Assembly (NCBI GenBank): GCA_022497145.1
Contig: MU385963.1
Coordinates: forward strand, 34,970-98,969
DNA: 64,000 bases
Source of the DNA: Rostrohypoxylon terebratum
Taxonomy: Eukaryota; Ascomycota; Sordariomycetes; Xylariales; Hypoxylaceae
Direction of reading: 5' to 3'
The position numbers and the translations under genes are program-made. The notes under the pieces were generated by a model, which saw nothing but the letters and a program-made list of their open reading frames with translations, searched no databases and was not told where the DNA came from. Below, piece after piece: positions 23,886 to 37,900 of the stretch. How positions within the stretch are numbered: the first letter of the stretch is position 1; every line of letters begins with the position of its first letter.

Positions 23886-26800
23886 TATTTCCACAACTTC
23901 AACGTTATTATGTCGACCTCCTTTGCCAATGTGGGCAAGCCGTCCAAATCAGCACAGTGCATCGGAGCGGGTCTTGACCATCTTTCGCTTCATCTGGTTT
24001 CCGCTACCGAGATTCTGTATAACACCAATTTCTATTCTTGACATGTATTGCCACTTGGATGGTTACCTCTAGCGTCTGAGGTCTCATAGGTTTCTTTAAT
24101 GTACATTGATTATTTCGTTTTTCGGGGGACTGTGTGCTAGTGGGATGAGTGGATAATGGTTTAGGTATTCTTTTTCGGTTTCGGCAAATCAATATAACGT
24201 TGTTTCCTTTTTAAATATTGTATCGTAGGATCCGCCCAATTACATCGGCGCGAATGTACTTATACTTGCTGAAAAGAATTATAAGCCTCCCTAACAACAT
24301 TTTCTCACTGGAACCATCTCGTTAGGATATTCCTCACTAGTGTAGGCTCGATCCTAGTGCAAATTCCGGGAAACCCTGTTCCCCCACGTGCGGCAAAGAA
24401 GCTTAGAGTTAGTTTGCCCGGATCAGTCTGACTTGGCTCGGACCTCCAGCCGGGGGGGGGGCTTATGGCTTATAGCGGGACTTGGCAATTCGCCAGATGC
24501 GTACCAGATTAATCGGAGAGACCGTTGCATGCAACCTCTTCTATTAGGTAGGCTAGGTACTTCCCCGCGATCCCCCTGAAGCACATGCTAAATTGCTGAA
24601 GAAAGCGAAGAGCGAAACGCCGTTACTCATGGCCCTTCAAAGAAAGCCTGAGGCTCTTCCTGTGCCGTGGTATCTCAGACAAGCATTGATGGGTTACATT
24701 CAGATAGAGAGTCGGTGCTTCCAAAAGTTCCATTTTGGCCCTCGTTTTTAATCTAAGTTAATATTGCTATTTTGATTCATGGAAACAGTCGAAGTTTTCT
24801 CTCCTACCTCTTTTCACCCACTCCGTATATGAACAAAAAATTTTGACAGTCCTAGATGATATATCAGATCTAGGTACTAAATTAAGTGGCTAGGCATTCT
24901 TATAGATTCCAATGAACACAACCCACGGTCATCTACTTGAAGACATAAACCCGACCAAGAACCATAAAAGAATTTCTAATGCACTGTGACATACCAGATA
25001 AGCACGCGTGGTGCAACACCTAACACGAGGGAATGTAGCTTAGCACGGGGAATAATACTACTACCTACATAGTATGTATGTATGAGGGGCCCCGACCTGT
25101 AACGTACTAGTTGCTCTAAAATCTTAATCGATCGACGAATGAACTGAAGCATCAAGGTCTTAGGTCCCTGACAGGTTGAAATATGACGAATGGCAATCCC
25201 TGAACCTCCCAGGGCACCTGTATTTCGGTGGTGCACGTTTTGTGACCAGGATTAGCACGTGGCAATCAAGCATTATTAGACCTGACTATAACAGATTGGG
25301 CAATGATCACCTTCCAAAAAAAGTTCGAGTCTCCTGTCGTCCGATGGGGATCTACTCTTTACTTGGAGACACCTAGGCATACTTACATGCCTTACTTACG
25401 GTAACCCAAATTCTAATATGCCGGTGAAAGGCCACCACATGGACTTACATACTACCTACGCACAACATATTTCACGCGCTTTCCACCACAGCTACAGTGA
25501 AATGACGCGAGGTGCGGCGCTGTCTCTCTTTCTAGAAGGTGTCACTTACTTAGGACTTTGTGATGCTAGTCGAAAAGATCCCGGCGCTTAGAGGACGATG
25601 TTTTTAGAGTCTACTTTGAAGATCACAAGATTTCTGGGTACCTTGGTAGGTACTATGTATGCTGTCATCTTTTGTTCCCAGGTATATCGTGCTGATCCCA
25701 CCACCCACCTGACACACAAGAGACATACGCATGGATATGTAACATGGATAACGCGCTGGCGGATGTTGAACGGCGTAGTTAAGCATACATGTGTGCTGTT
25801 CAATGTTCACGCGCCTCTGGGTGTCATGTATGTATCTATATGCTGCTTACATACTGATCAGGTACTTACTTCTCTACTATTAGGTGAGCCCTCTACTTAC
25901 ATAGTACAGGCTTACTTACATATTAGGTACCCATGTTGCAGAAGCAACAGGTCAATGGGTGACACCAGACCAAATCTAGAACGCCAAGAAGGTAGGCACC
26001 TACACTAACGTCACAGTGAGTGATTTGTGTGATCTGAGACCTTGTTTATTTTCCTAATGTTTGAATCAGAATAAGTAGGTGCCTAACAAAATATTCTCCT
26101 TAGTGTCGACATTGTCACATACATACATCCATACATACATGCATAACACAAGATTAGGCAGGTATGGATGTAAAACCCACGTTTTCAACCCGAGTCCGAG
26201 TCCCGAAAAATTGTTAGCCCTTGGTTAAGATCCCTACAGCCACGTGGTGAATAACGCAGTTACCCGCCGAGATTTGCTAGGATCGATCGGCACTTTGGAG
26301 CGAATTACTATGACGCATAATTCCCTAACTAACATCGAAGGACTCGATTAGCACAATCAAGGGGTTTCTCGCAATCTATTCAACGACAGCTACTTCGTGT
26401 ACCTGGATACCCTATCCCCTATCCCCAATCTTATTCTCACATAATTAAGTAATGTTTACCAATGCCGTCATGTCGTGTGCCTCATGCCGAGTTTACAAAT
26501 GATCTTGCATGTGATAGCTCTCGATACTGTATATTAGGTATGAATGTATATTGTGTCCGGTCGCTCAGAAACGAGCCCCTTGCTGAAATTTCCAAATAAA
26601 AATACTTGCTTTGTAACCCGGGTACTGTCCCATATGAGCGCTTTCTTCCCGACACCGCCGACACCGACACCGCCTCCCCCACCAACATCTACCAGCGCCT
26701 CGTTCTTACCTCCATGACCCAAAACGTTACTTACCGATGCCGAATGGGGTAAACTAACTCCCCGTCCTCATTCCCACGTTTTATAAAGCAAACGGCTAGT

Positions 26801-28236
26801 TCTTACCCCGTGAAAAAGCCCCGCGGCCGCCACTTACCCCCATCCAATTCCCCGGCTGTTCCTTCCGCGTACCGACAAATCCATTAGTAGAATCCTTCTG
26901 CGCATAGGTAAACCGTATCCCGAATCCTATACTCGGGTAAACTTACAAATTTGTGGACGCCACCCAGTGTGAAGTCTTTTTTTTTTCTCCTCTCTTTTTT
27001 TTAATTTGTCGGTCTCTTGAGGCGGCCCATTCCTGTCTCGGTTGTCTTCCGTCGGCACTGCCGAACCCGCTGGTGCATGTGCATGTATCAAATTCACACA
27101 TTGTAGCGAGCCAGTTAAAACCCCCATAGCCCCAGAGACAGCTCTATAGGCACGGCAGTAATAGGTACCTAAACGCCCTGTCAGCGTTGCATTATCTGAT
27201 ACCGCTGCCCCTCCCGTGAGAACCTGAATTCGTCGATAAGTCCCAAAAGGTACCTGCTAGGCAACGCGTCTATGCAGATCACATGCTTCGTGAATAGCTA
27301 TTTGACTATGTATGTAATCACACTTACCTACTTTACCTATCTACATTCGGTAGGTGCTAGTTTACGGCACGGATATCGCTGACTGTCATCGGCAGAATCC
27401 GGGCACCCCACGAATAGGTACCGCGTCTATAAGCCTATAGGCGGCTCTGTATGATGGCGAGTCCTGTAGGTCCTCGCGCTTCGCGTTTAACTACCCAGGA
27501 ACCAATAGGTTGGAGCTCGAAACGTACCTAGGTCTAGCCGCCGAAAACCACTCTGTTAGGCAATTCCTCGCGACAACGCTGCACGAGTACGGCGTGCTAC
27601 TTACCTTTTCGTCACCGTAGCTCATGAGAGAGCTCAGAATGGTGAGCATAGGATTTAAACTTCGGAAAGATACCGGATCTGATCACGTTGGCTCCCGACG
27701 AACGTGTATGCGGTACGTAAGACCCGGCTGCATAAACTCAATCATTGGGGTATCTGGGTCAAGCCGGGAGGCTCTATAGGTTAAATCCTTATATCTGAGA
27801 CATCCAACAGGATCATCTGATAAGCGGAAGGTTTCTGTCGGCAGCACGTCTTTGCCCAAACAAGAGGTTTTAGCTGGCTTCGGTCAAGGCTATAATACTC
27901 CCGAGTATCGCAATTTCCTCGTGTCATGAGATACCGGGGAAAAAGTCTACCGTGAACGCTCTATGAGGGTAATTTCTTGCGAGGAGATCGCAGGAGGTGA
28001 AACTAATTCTGTAGTTCTATGTCCACGGCGATGGCTTCGCCGTGACTCCGACGGCCTACTTGAACAAAAAAAGGATATGTTCCGATAGACAAGGCAGATG
28101 GATTTGATGCCTTGTCAGTTGTCAGCAGCCACTCTAAATTCGTCGTGCAAGTGATGCTATTATCATGATGTTTTACTCAACTACGGTCTAGCTAGGCTAA
28201 CTTCTGGAACACCCTAGAGGGGATAATTCCGAATAC

Positions 28237-28288
28237 GGGGAAAAAGGGGGGGAAAGGGGGCAATCTGGGGGCAATCTGGGGGCAATCT
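28237..28288 (+). repeat. G-rich run with three GGGGGCAATCT units
   Basis: G tracts at 28237-28240, 28246-28252, 28256-28260, 28267-28271 and 28278-28282 are separated by 3-6 nt, which meets the usual G-quadruplex pattern. The last three tracts are part of an exact 11-bp tandem unit (28256-28288). Confidence 0.75.
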
Positions 28289-30344
28289 GACGCCAAACCG
28301 CAAGTATGCATTTGAAATATCATGATCGTGACTTCGCTACCAAGAGCGAAGATGAACCTTCCACGAAGGATTCGTTGACCTTGGCAAGATATGGGAGTAT
28401 ATTTGTCATCTACTAGGCACCTTGCAAGGGATTCCAATATTGGTTTGAATTGAAACTTTAATTGCATCATAAGGATGCTTTTGTCATTGCAAACAAGGTT
28501 CAAAATGCATTCCTAGATATACGTTATCCATACGCGAGGCTGACTTGAGTATTACGACTAGATGGTACCTTCCTAGTACTCGTGAGATTTTGGATTTAGT
28601 TCTCTAGGAACATTTGCCTGCCTGTAGTGTAAGAGCTAACGTAGACATGCTACTAAATCCACGCATCATCAACCAACGCATAATCAAGACCCCCAAGATA
28701 GGTACCTACCTAATGATGCTGGATGGATTTTATGTACCTATATTGCTTTGACCGCAACTCTTAGATCATGTAAAAGGGTGACAGAAGCGACCTATGGTTA
28801 CACTAGAGAGGTATTTCCATCGTTCCCCTGTGTTTATTTACATAGAATAAGAAATGAATATATTCCTTGATCCAAAAATCGAGACTAGTCACGGGCAATA
28901 ATTCCTGCCGACCCTTCAAGACATCGGACTCATTTTCTGATTTTTATCGATATCCTATTAGATCGCATACAACATGACTGATTGTTTGTAAAAAATTATT
29001 GGTACCTTTATTTCGTTTATTGGAGGGCATACGGTCATACTCTTAAAATAAGAATCTCACATCTACTCAGATAATCAAGAGAAGGTTTTGAATCCTAGAA
29101 TACTTATCATCACACGATAGGTCTCACTTCCACCTTGTCAACTGGTCTTGTGAAACATGTTAGTTTATCTGATACTAATAACTTTACCCATACAGCCCCG
29201 AATATGTTTAGTTTCTTGAGGCGGAGACAATATAAACCAGCAACTGGGAAAGCCCCTTTAGGTATCCCGTCAATTTAAGTTAGGCAGCTGACACACATCT
29301 GACATACATTTGGTTGATAATTCACACCCAAGCTTTTGCTTTAACATTGTGGACAATGTGACAGGTCATATATAGGTATTATTAAACTTGAGTTAGTAAA
29401 TATAGACATCTTTGACATGGCTATACTCCTGATAATCTTATGTCGACACGATTCAATTATCTTGAACCTGGAGTTCCAGGGTCTTTTCCAAGGCTATTAA
29501 ACAAATACTAGGCTATTGAGATAAGAGTTTTCTTTGGCGCGGAGCTATTTTCATGATCTTTCTGCCTCGTGGGAAACAGACGTCTTACCTTGATTCCGAA
29601 AAGGGGTTGTATGTCCCACTTTTCTGTTATACGCACTTCATTGATCCTCTACAGGAGTCAACCAAAACATAAAGAAAGCTGGAAGTCTCATGGATGCAAA
29701 GGTAGGCATTGATAGATAAGTAAATATATTATAAATATATTATAAATATTGTATGAGACTCTTGATCATGAAGTTTGATCTGCAATGGTCCTTTACTCTA
29801 ACTGGTTAGGTATATCTTCAATCCCTCAAGTCAAGACTATTAGTAGGCACCTGTTAAGCCCCGGAAACGGCCTGTAAACACCGTACTATAACATAGTATA
29901 CTGTGTTCCTAGAGTTATACCGTCTGAGCGATATTAAGGCAATCAAGGTAACAGTGAACGATAGGGCTTAGTTGAAACTTATGTAGATAGCCTGCATAGA
30001 AGCGTCGGAAGTACCTTGCGTATATGCAAGGGCGTCTGCCTCATCTCACTAGGTACTGTACCTGCTTAACCTTGGAACTGCTGTGCCTCCAGGCACAGCA
30101 CATTACAGCATTACAGAGCTTGTCTAAATGTAAGGTACACAGCAGCTACACACACCTGCGATGCACCACACAAGATCCATACATCCAGCCCTATTTTTTC
30201 CTTCTTTTATTCTTTGCAGATTGGCGTTTTGACCAATACCACCCTCCATAATATACCGGCATGCCGTCCAATCTCTTGCCTCCGTTGTTTTCCAAATTCT
30301 CATTCCGCGTCCGAGCGCGAACGTGAGCGGAAGGTTACGTAACC

Positions 30345-30359
30345 CTAACCCCAACCACT
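30345..30359. repeat. Short telomere-like motif
   Basis: AACCCTAACCCCAACC is about two degenerate copies of the fungal CCCTAA telomere unit. It is too short to indicate a chromosome end or a fusion. Confidence 0.4.
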
Positions 30360-31468
30360 ACGCCTCAGCGAACCCTCGAATGAACATCCATGGATTCCCC
30401 ATCCTGCCGACATGTGGCAGCGCTGGAGCACCGGCGGCGGGGCGCACATCAACCTAAAGCCTTAAGGTTACCTGCCTCAGGTCACCCACACACACCCTAC
30501 CTATCAAACCTTACCTATTCCCCGGGTATCTGAAACCCGCAAATTTCTGCTTGCTGCTGGCCCGCACTCACCCGGCCGCTCGGCCGCCGTCCGAACATCG
30601 AATCGTATTTTGCTCGCGTGCGTCGTTGTCGATCGTTATGTAACGTGCCTGCTAATCATACCTGCATACCTTAGGTAGGTATCCATATCTTACCTGCCTA
30701 CAAAGCCACCTGCTACACATGCCCGTGATATTTAGGTGTCTATGGAGGCTGTACCTTCAGCTATCTTACATATCGACATCCATCCATCCCATGAATACAT
30801 ACAGGTACAAGGTCAAAAATCCAAATAGATGTAAAATGCGGGTCTCGCCTCACCAAATTAACCCCCAAAGCACAGCGTACAATATCTCACCATTCCTCAC
30901 CTGCATATGAGAACGGAATTATTAGCCCATCCCATCCCATCCACCACCACCACCACCAATATGGATACTATCTCACCTAATTCGGCCCGCAACCCAACCG
31001 GCACTCCGCGGAGAAAGAAAGAACCGCCACCGCCCGCGATTTAATCAATCTGAAACCTCCAGCTACTTACTTAGGTACCTACCTCTCAGCCGGAATCGAA
31101 TGAAGACTGCGCAGTCTTGGCATTCTCATTTTCAAGTACTCTACAACTAACCACCAGAACAACAACTTGAAATACTACTTAAAACTCTTAAAAATAGATT
31201 GTCATAAAGTTCAGAAGCTGCGTATTCTGAATATATTATCTATTATTTTGCTGCTTTATTATAAGATTTTACCTTTGTTAAGCCCAAGATAGCTTTGCCA
31301 AGACTACGCCATCTTCATTCGATTCCGGCTGCCTCTTACCTATCCATGAAAATCTCCGCGTACATAACTCAAAAAGTCGAAAGATATGTCCCCGCCTTCT
31401 CCGTCGCATAAACATGAAACATCCGCCCCCGATTCTATTTCTTCTTCCATGCTTATACGAGATATGAA

Positions 31469-31486
31469 CCCCCCCCCCCCCCCCCC
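31469..31486 (+). repeat. 18-base poly-C homopolymer
   Basis: This is an unbroken run of 18 C in a gene-free stretch. Long C/G homopolymers are rare in fungal DNA, and the length may partly be a sequencing or assembly artefact. Confidence 0.85.
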
Positions 31487-32156
31487 ACGCACCTCGAAAC
31501 ACCACCGCAAAAAATCGATCTTGTACTCGTAATGTATCCTTATTATAGCCCTTAAATTAGTAATCTATAACGCATCTGCCTACGTATATCACACACACGC
31601 ATACATGATGACCCCGTCTGCAGGAGCTCTCTCCCCCGAGCCGCGTCGGCATCATCAACGCCGACACCTTTCGCCGGATATCACTCAAAACTACAAATTT
31701 CCCGCATCACGGGGGCCGAATTTCTAATGACAGTAGGAGCGTACTAAGCAGCAGTTGACAAATACTAGATAGATGCCGTGTCTATACATATACTCATATC
31801 AGCATAGCAGCAGCAGATAGACAAGTGTTGCCACCCGAACACACAAAAAATAAACGCAAGCATGCCTGCCCTGAGGCGACACATTTCGGCCCCGAATCAG
31901 GTCATCTATCTCTATCCCAACCTCGTTGCGAAAGAATGTCTCTATCTCCACATGATCGGATAGGTCCTGTGTAGGATATCGCGCGGTCTTCCACCTGCGG
32001 CCCTTTTTATAGATTTATCTGTATAAGGGTGGGTGGATAATAACGGCTTCTTCGTATGCACAAATGAAGTTCTCTAATCCGAGCCCCGACAACCTTTGCG
32101 CCGCGCTTCTCTATGTTGCTTCCCGTCCATAATAATCATAGCTTCGATTTCTCCAG

Positions 32157-35100
32157 TCATTGTGGTACGTGGCCTTCAAGCCCAGCGACAGTAGCCAGGT
32201 TGACCTGACTTAGTTGCTCATGCGCCTCGCCACTCAAGCCAACTCCAGCTAGAAGAGCTATGGCCTCGACAACATCCAACGGTTCCAACATGTGCCACTT
32301 GGCGAGAGTGACCTTCGTGCTAGCACCGATAGTAACGGTGAAGACATGGTCAGTCTCGACTTGCGTGCCGCTGAGACCGTTCAAGGCCCGGAACATATCC
32401 TCATCGGTGAAGTCATCACCCATACAAAGTACGAATTCCAGTTTTCCATCCTTATCTTTCTCGCCTTGGGAGTCATTTCCTGATGGGGCTATATGCGCAA
32501 TATCGGAATTGTAATCGTTGATAAGGCGCTTGGCGATCTCGCCCTTGTTGATGAAAGTAGGACGTACTTCGAGATTGGCCTTGCCTTTCATCACATCGAC
32601 GTCCCACTTCTGGACCACGGTCGCTTCGAGTTCCTTGTACAGCGTTTGTGATGAGTGTAAGCCTTGTTCAGGATCTGCTTGACGATAGTGCCAAGTCAAT
32701 GCGCATCGCTTGCGCTCTATGAATGAGCCTAATCAAAAACCAGTTAGCAAAACACAACGTATACATATACGCGAGGACAACGTACCAGGTACACGGTCTG
32801 TGTATTTTTGGAAGATTTCGACCACATCCGCCTGCCAGCTCATGTCCAACTTCTCGGCGAGATTCTCCCACGTGTCATGGCCCGGATGTCTGATAAAACT
32901 TCCGTGCTCGGCACTGAAGCCCAATTCTGAAATATGACCTAGGTGCTGCTGTAAGAAGTCTTGATCTCTACCTGAGATGATCCATACAGCATTGCGGTGG
33001 TCCGCTGCTAAGGCCTTCAGCGTCTGGATGACACGTTCTGACGGAACAGCCGCCTGAGGATCTCTGACAATCGGAGTTAGTGTGCCATCATAGTCGAACA
33101 TGAACAGACGCTTGCTAGCTTGGCGGTACTGTTTCAACATGAGCGTGCGGTCGAGTAGCGGTGTCACGTTCGCGTTCTTGTTTGATGCCAATGTGCCAAC
33201 GAGCTTCCGTAAGAACTTAGCAATCCAGCTTTGCACGTTTTGCGTGGTGACATGTTTATAGAGACTCGACTGCATCGATTGGCGTTTTTCAGCAGACATC
33301 GTGAGGGCGTTGTTGATTTGGTGAGCGACATCAGTGAGGTCCCAAGGGTTTATGTGTATCGCATCTCGCAGACTTCCTGCAGTGCCGCTAAACTCCGAGA
33401 GGATTAGCGGGCCATGCGTGTCGCGCTGACACACAACATATTCCAGACTGGTAGTGTTCATTCCATCCCTGACCGATGTGATCAAACCAATGTCTGCGGC
33501 TCTCAATAGCGCGAAATACTCTTCTGGGGATAAATATTGCGGATAATGCTGTACCGGCGAGAACCCTAAGCTGCCATAAGTGCCATTGATTCTCGTGACC
33601 AGCTCACTCACTCGGCTGGCCACTTTGTTCTCCGGTTCCTCCCCTCCTTCCTCAATGGTGTTGGGTGAGGTGACCTGAACAAGAACAACCTTCTCTCGCC
33701 ATTCGGGGTAGAGTTCCAGAAACCTTTCGAATGCCATGAGTTTTTGGGCGACACCACGGACACTATCCAGCCGGTCACGACCCACAATGATCTGCTTGTC
33801 TTTGTAAAGCCCCTTCAAGGCGTCGTACATATCTGAGACTTGTTTTGACCATGCCATCTGTTCAACCTTGGTCACATCGATGCCAATGGGGAAGACACCG
33901 ACTTCTACACGGGTCCCGTACGCGTCGACGCCAACCGAGTCCGAAGGGAAATCCAATATTCGGGTACAACAGCTCGCGAAATGACGCGAATAGCTATATG
34001 ACTGAAACCCGACAAGATTGGCACCTAGCATACCTTCAAGGACTTCCTTCCTTCGCGGTAAGCATCTTAGGAATTCACTACTGGGGAATGGACAATGGAG
34101 GAAGAACGAGATATACATGTTGGGCATTCTTTGCCGCAACATGCTAGGGAGCAACAGCAGATAATAATCATGGATGACTACAATGTCACCAGGCTTGTAG
34201 ATCTCGATAATCTTATTGGCGAATTTCAAGTTGGTGCGGAAGTAGTCTGCCCATTCAATGCGCTCAGATCGGCCGTCATTGGGCTCGTGTTGCTTGTAGT
34301 GGAAGAGGGGATAGATCGTGTGTTCGGCATAGCGTCTCCATCGGCCTTGGTCATTCAGCCGGATACCATCGTCGCTCGTCTCGGTGTCATCAGCGAGCCA
34401 TACAGGAACAGTCTTAATCCGTTTATCGTGGGACAACAGCTGCTCTAGCTTCGCCTGGTGCTCCTGTGGAATCCATAAGCCGTCAACCTCGGGAGGTGTC
34501 GGCGGTGCTTCGCCATCCAACGGTATGGGGGCGGACAGGTGATTTAGACCGGGGATATTTGAAGTGGTGTCTGGGATGACGTTCGATGGGGACAAAGATT
34601 CGGCAAGTGACTCGATTTCGCCTGTCCAAGCAACCACAGTATGGTTCCAGGGCGTTTCATCGGATGAAAGGTAAGAGAAAGCATCGAAGAGAGCGGATTG
34701 GCCGCGCCGATAGCCCAATTCCTATCAGTAATTAGTCACGCAACAAGCTAACAGTAGGGGTAAGACTATACTAACCCAGTTGCCGCTCTTGTGATACTTG
34801 AGAGAGTGAGGGGTCGTAAATGTAGCCGAGATAATATTGCCACTAAGGGCTAGGTCAGGCGCAGCAGCCTTTATCTCTGTGATAGACTCCCTCCGTCCAC
34901 TCAATGATATGCTCATTCGTCGCAAGACCTCACGATCTGAGCTAGCCCCTTGTACTAGGTTCGAAGGAGAGGATACGTCTAAGGGGCCTGTCGCAGACTC
35001 TTTGGAAACATTGCTGCCGTTCTGATTGAAGTAGCTAGGGCTAGGTGTTTCGGCAGATCTGATGTTTGCTTGTGACGAATAGGTCGAAGGTTGAATACCG

Positions 35101-35270
35101 GGAGTTACTGGCACTCTCGTAACAGCGCTTCGCTCGTGGGGTGGCAGATCGGACGAATCATCAGAGTCGCTCTTTATAACCGACTCGAGAGGAGTGGAAG
35201 ACATTGGCTCGGTCTCTTTGACAACGTCGCTAGTGGTGTTGAGCTTGGCTTCTTGCTTGAATTCTGCCAT
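32157..35270 (-). CDS. tps2: Trehalose-6-phosphate phosphatase (Tps2/OrlA)
   Basis: Exons 35270-34776, 34721-32786 and 32728-32157 join in frame to 1,000 residues. Residues 1-145 are Ser/Thr/Pro-rich with RRMS (117-120) and RRES (126-129). A glycosyltransferase-20-like domain follows (about 145-660), then a haloacid-dehalogenase-type phosphatase domain: FMFDYDGTLTPI at about 705 supplies the DxDGT catalytic motif and GDDFTDEDMF at about 912 the second acidic motif. Intact phosphatase residues favour the catalytic Tps2 subunit over the regulatory Tsl1/Tps3 type. The enzyme removes phosphate from trehalose-6-phosphate in the cytosolic trehalose synthase complex. The junction reading VPGSFIERK crosses the second splice site inside conserved sequence. 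The ATG at 35270 has a good context (ACAATGGC). Confidence 0.95.
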
Positions 35271-37900
35271 TGTTGTCTTAGCTTTATTTATCACGAGAAT
35301 TGGATCGCGGCGTAGAGTCGGTATGTATAGGTAAACGGTTTAGACAGCGGTGACGCAGAATAGAAGACGTAAGGGTACACGAGGATAGCTATCTAGAGAC
35401 CAGTGTAGCAATTGATAATTAAAAGATGGTTAATAGTGAAAACCAGGAGTGAAATTATGTGAAATTATGTGTGAAATTATCGGTGAAAGTTGTGACGGGT
35501 GAACCAAACGGTGAAGACAGCACCAATGGCTGTCAAAGCCAGAAGAAACAACGTAGGTAGGTTAGGTTGGCATAGACAAGTTCAAATATGGGTAAAGTAC
35601 AGCTTGTACAGGTAGACAGGTAGGGGAGGTAGAATCTAGTGTAGAGGGCTAGAACAGCATAAGCTCATAGCGGGGCTCGTCGTCATTGTGATTATTGGTT
35701 TATTTGCAGTTATTTTCCACTTTAGGGAGGATAGTGGGGCACAGAACCAAGTGATACTATGTACCAGGTTCGTGATAGTAGCGGAGAAGTGGTAGAGAAA
35801 GGTATAGCATGTGTGATTTGTATTGGACGTATACTAGGTAGTATGTAGCATGTAGTATGTAGTATGTGTGGTAAATGCAACCTGGAGGTTTTGCTCCAGG
35901 CCTTCTGGGCAGGATGTGGGTTGGGTATTACCTGAACGACTGGGCAGTTCCTTTGAAATGCACCAACCACTGCGCGAAAATCTTCTCAGCTCACACAGCG
36001 AACAGTGATCAGAGCCAGTGGCCCCGGCCTTTCTCGTCCTAGATCGATACTTGAACGGTTCGTTCTGACTACGGCACTACCAAATGTAGGACCGCACTGG
36101 TGGGCAGATCAGGTACAATTTTTTTTTGAAAGTGATGTGCTTAGTTTGAATAAATTTTATGTACTAAATATTAAACGAGAAGGAGGCGAGACGAGACAAG
36201 ACAAATGAGATGGACGTGACGAATGAACCACTTTCAATGCCCGAATGCCACGAGGAACAAGGAATCAGATAAGTCAACCCTATTTTAGATTGATACTACT
36301 AGGTACCTAGGACACCTAGGACACCTAGGACGCACAGAACTTGGTGGATGAACCCGGATCAGACCAACAATGTGCTAGAGGTATGTATGTCAAAAGTGTG
36401 TAATCAAAATGTAAATGTAAGGCGGTGATGGATGTTAGATACTAGGTAGTGGGGTAATTATCGAGAGCCTGTGACACTGGCACATGCTGAAAGACAGGCT
36501 GAGAATTGTTTGTGGAGTTTGTGGAGATTTCCCAAGGATGTGTGGATGAGTGGTGGAAGTATGGAAGTAATCAGAAATTACAGAAGAAATGTAGTAGAAA
36601 GGCATGGAAAAGCACTGGCCAGGCGCCCAGTGGGCTGGCGGGTTATTACAAGTACGTACCTTAAACCAATGACGTAGGCGGAAAGAAAGAAGGGTGTAAC
36701 AAGGATTGCAACAAGGATGCAATGGATGCAATGGATGCAATAACCCACAGACCTTGCAGACCTTACCTAAAAAAATAGCCTGAATCGGATACCATAGAGG
36801 GAAGACCGAGGCAGTTGCGAGGGTATTTATATTGAAAACTTTGAAAGATGAGACGGGCCTGACGGGATGGAAACATAGGAACTAACGACCGAGCGGGTTT
36901 ACGGTTATCCCCATTGAGTTTTCCAGATCATGGACATGGATGAGCTGGGTACTTTGCTTATACATGCCCAGACGCATTATCACGCATATATCTGGGCGTA
37001 CATGTGGGATGACGAGGTAGTACCACGGTACCTGGTGTTCATAAGCGATATCAATTTGATCTTTATTGGACATCTTGATTCTTAACTCCTATCAGGCGAG
37101 ACAGCCTAAACCGTTAATGGCATTTTAAACAGTCCCGACATAAAAAAATGGCGTCACGACGATGGCATTTACAAATGCCTACTTCCTTCCTGCTAGGTAG
37201 GTCCTAGGTACCAAATTACCAAGTATAAAACCCGCTATGGTATGGTAAGCCATTTTTGACCAAAATATATATCCATATATGTATCTCCATGGTAATTGTT
37301 CCCATGAAAACTGCATCTCCCCATACTACCCATACTACCTAGGAATACCGATTGGAGGTATGTATGAGCTATGCAATGATGTCTAAAGTCCTGACGGGTA
37401 GGAGCCCTTATTACGTTCGAGACCGGCCTATGCACAAATGGCTCGATTGCAGACAAACGGCCCGTTTTCGGGCTTCATTGGTTAGAAACTTGGTCAAGAA
37501 CCCGCACGAAGTTTCCAGGAAATCTAAACACTTTAGATGAGGCATATACGCATGAATTGTCATCAAGTTGATTGTCGTCATGGCATTATGTTGTATTGAG
37601 CCGGCCGTGTTGGGTAATCTCGAAATGAGGGATTAGATAGTGAGGGCATTCACGGCCCGGTAAACCCCGCGCTGCAGTCGGTAGAACTGTTGATTATACG
37701 AATAAACAACCCGTTTATCTTGAAGATATGACTAGATTATAAGCTGTTTGGCCGACACCCTAGCAGCAAATGATTGCCCCAGGTTTTAGTTTAAAACTGA
37801 TAACTCTTGAGACCGGGTATCTCGAACCCCTTTTCACGGGGGTCATGAGGTTCATACATGTAGATCCTGACATCAAGCCGCAAGTAGCGACTCATTCTCA
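35271..37900. other. tps2 upstream region and spacer
   Basis: This 2.6-kb spacer carries the tps2 promoter at its left end and cog5 3'-flank at its right. It holds GTGAAATTAT repeated three times (35449-35480), a 9-bp CCTAGGACA repeat (about 36306-36332) and a 9-bp GGATGCAAT repeat (about 36715-36741). An AGGGG word at about 35622 could be a stress element, but one copy proves nothing. No gene is supported. Confidence 0.55.

Larger units (their letters stand above)
23886..32156. other. 8.3-kb stretch without recognisable genes
   Basis: The stretch lies between the 3' end of the small gene at 23.6 kb and the 3' end of tps2, so neither neighbour needs it as a promoter. No frame longer than about 140 codons occurs, and those I read show no family features. 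It holds TAGGTA/TACCTA words (about 24545, 25640, 25880-25930, 27350, 28700, 30672, 31070), CATA microsatellites (26118-26146), T-rich runs (26977-27002), AT-rich DNA (28500-29900) and GC-rich islands near 26640-26840 and 30540-30620. Undetected non-coding RNA is possible. Confidence 0.6.

Noticed and set aside
25598..26008. Open frame of 136 codons in the gene-free region
   Set aside because: No ATG at its start, composition follows TAGGTA/TACAT words, and no domain or splice context supports it.
30345..30359. Chromosome end or telomere fusion
   Set aside because: Only about two degenerate CCCTAA units are present, with unique DNA on both sides.
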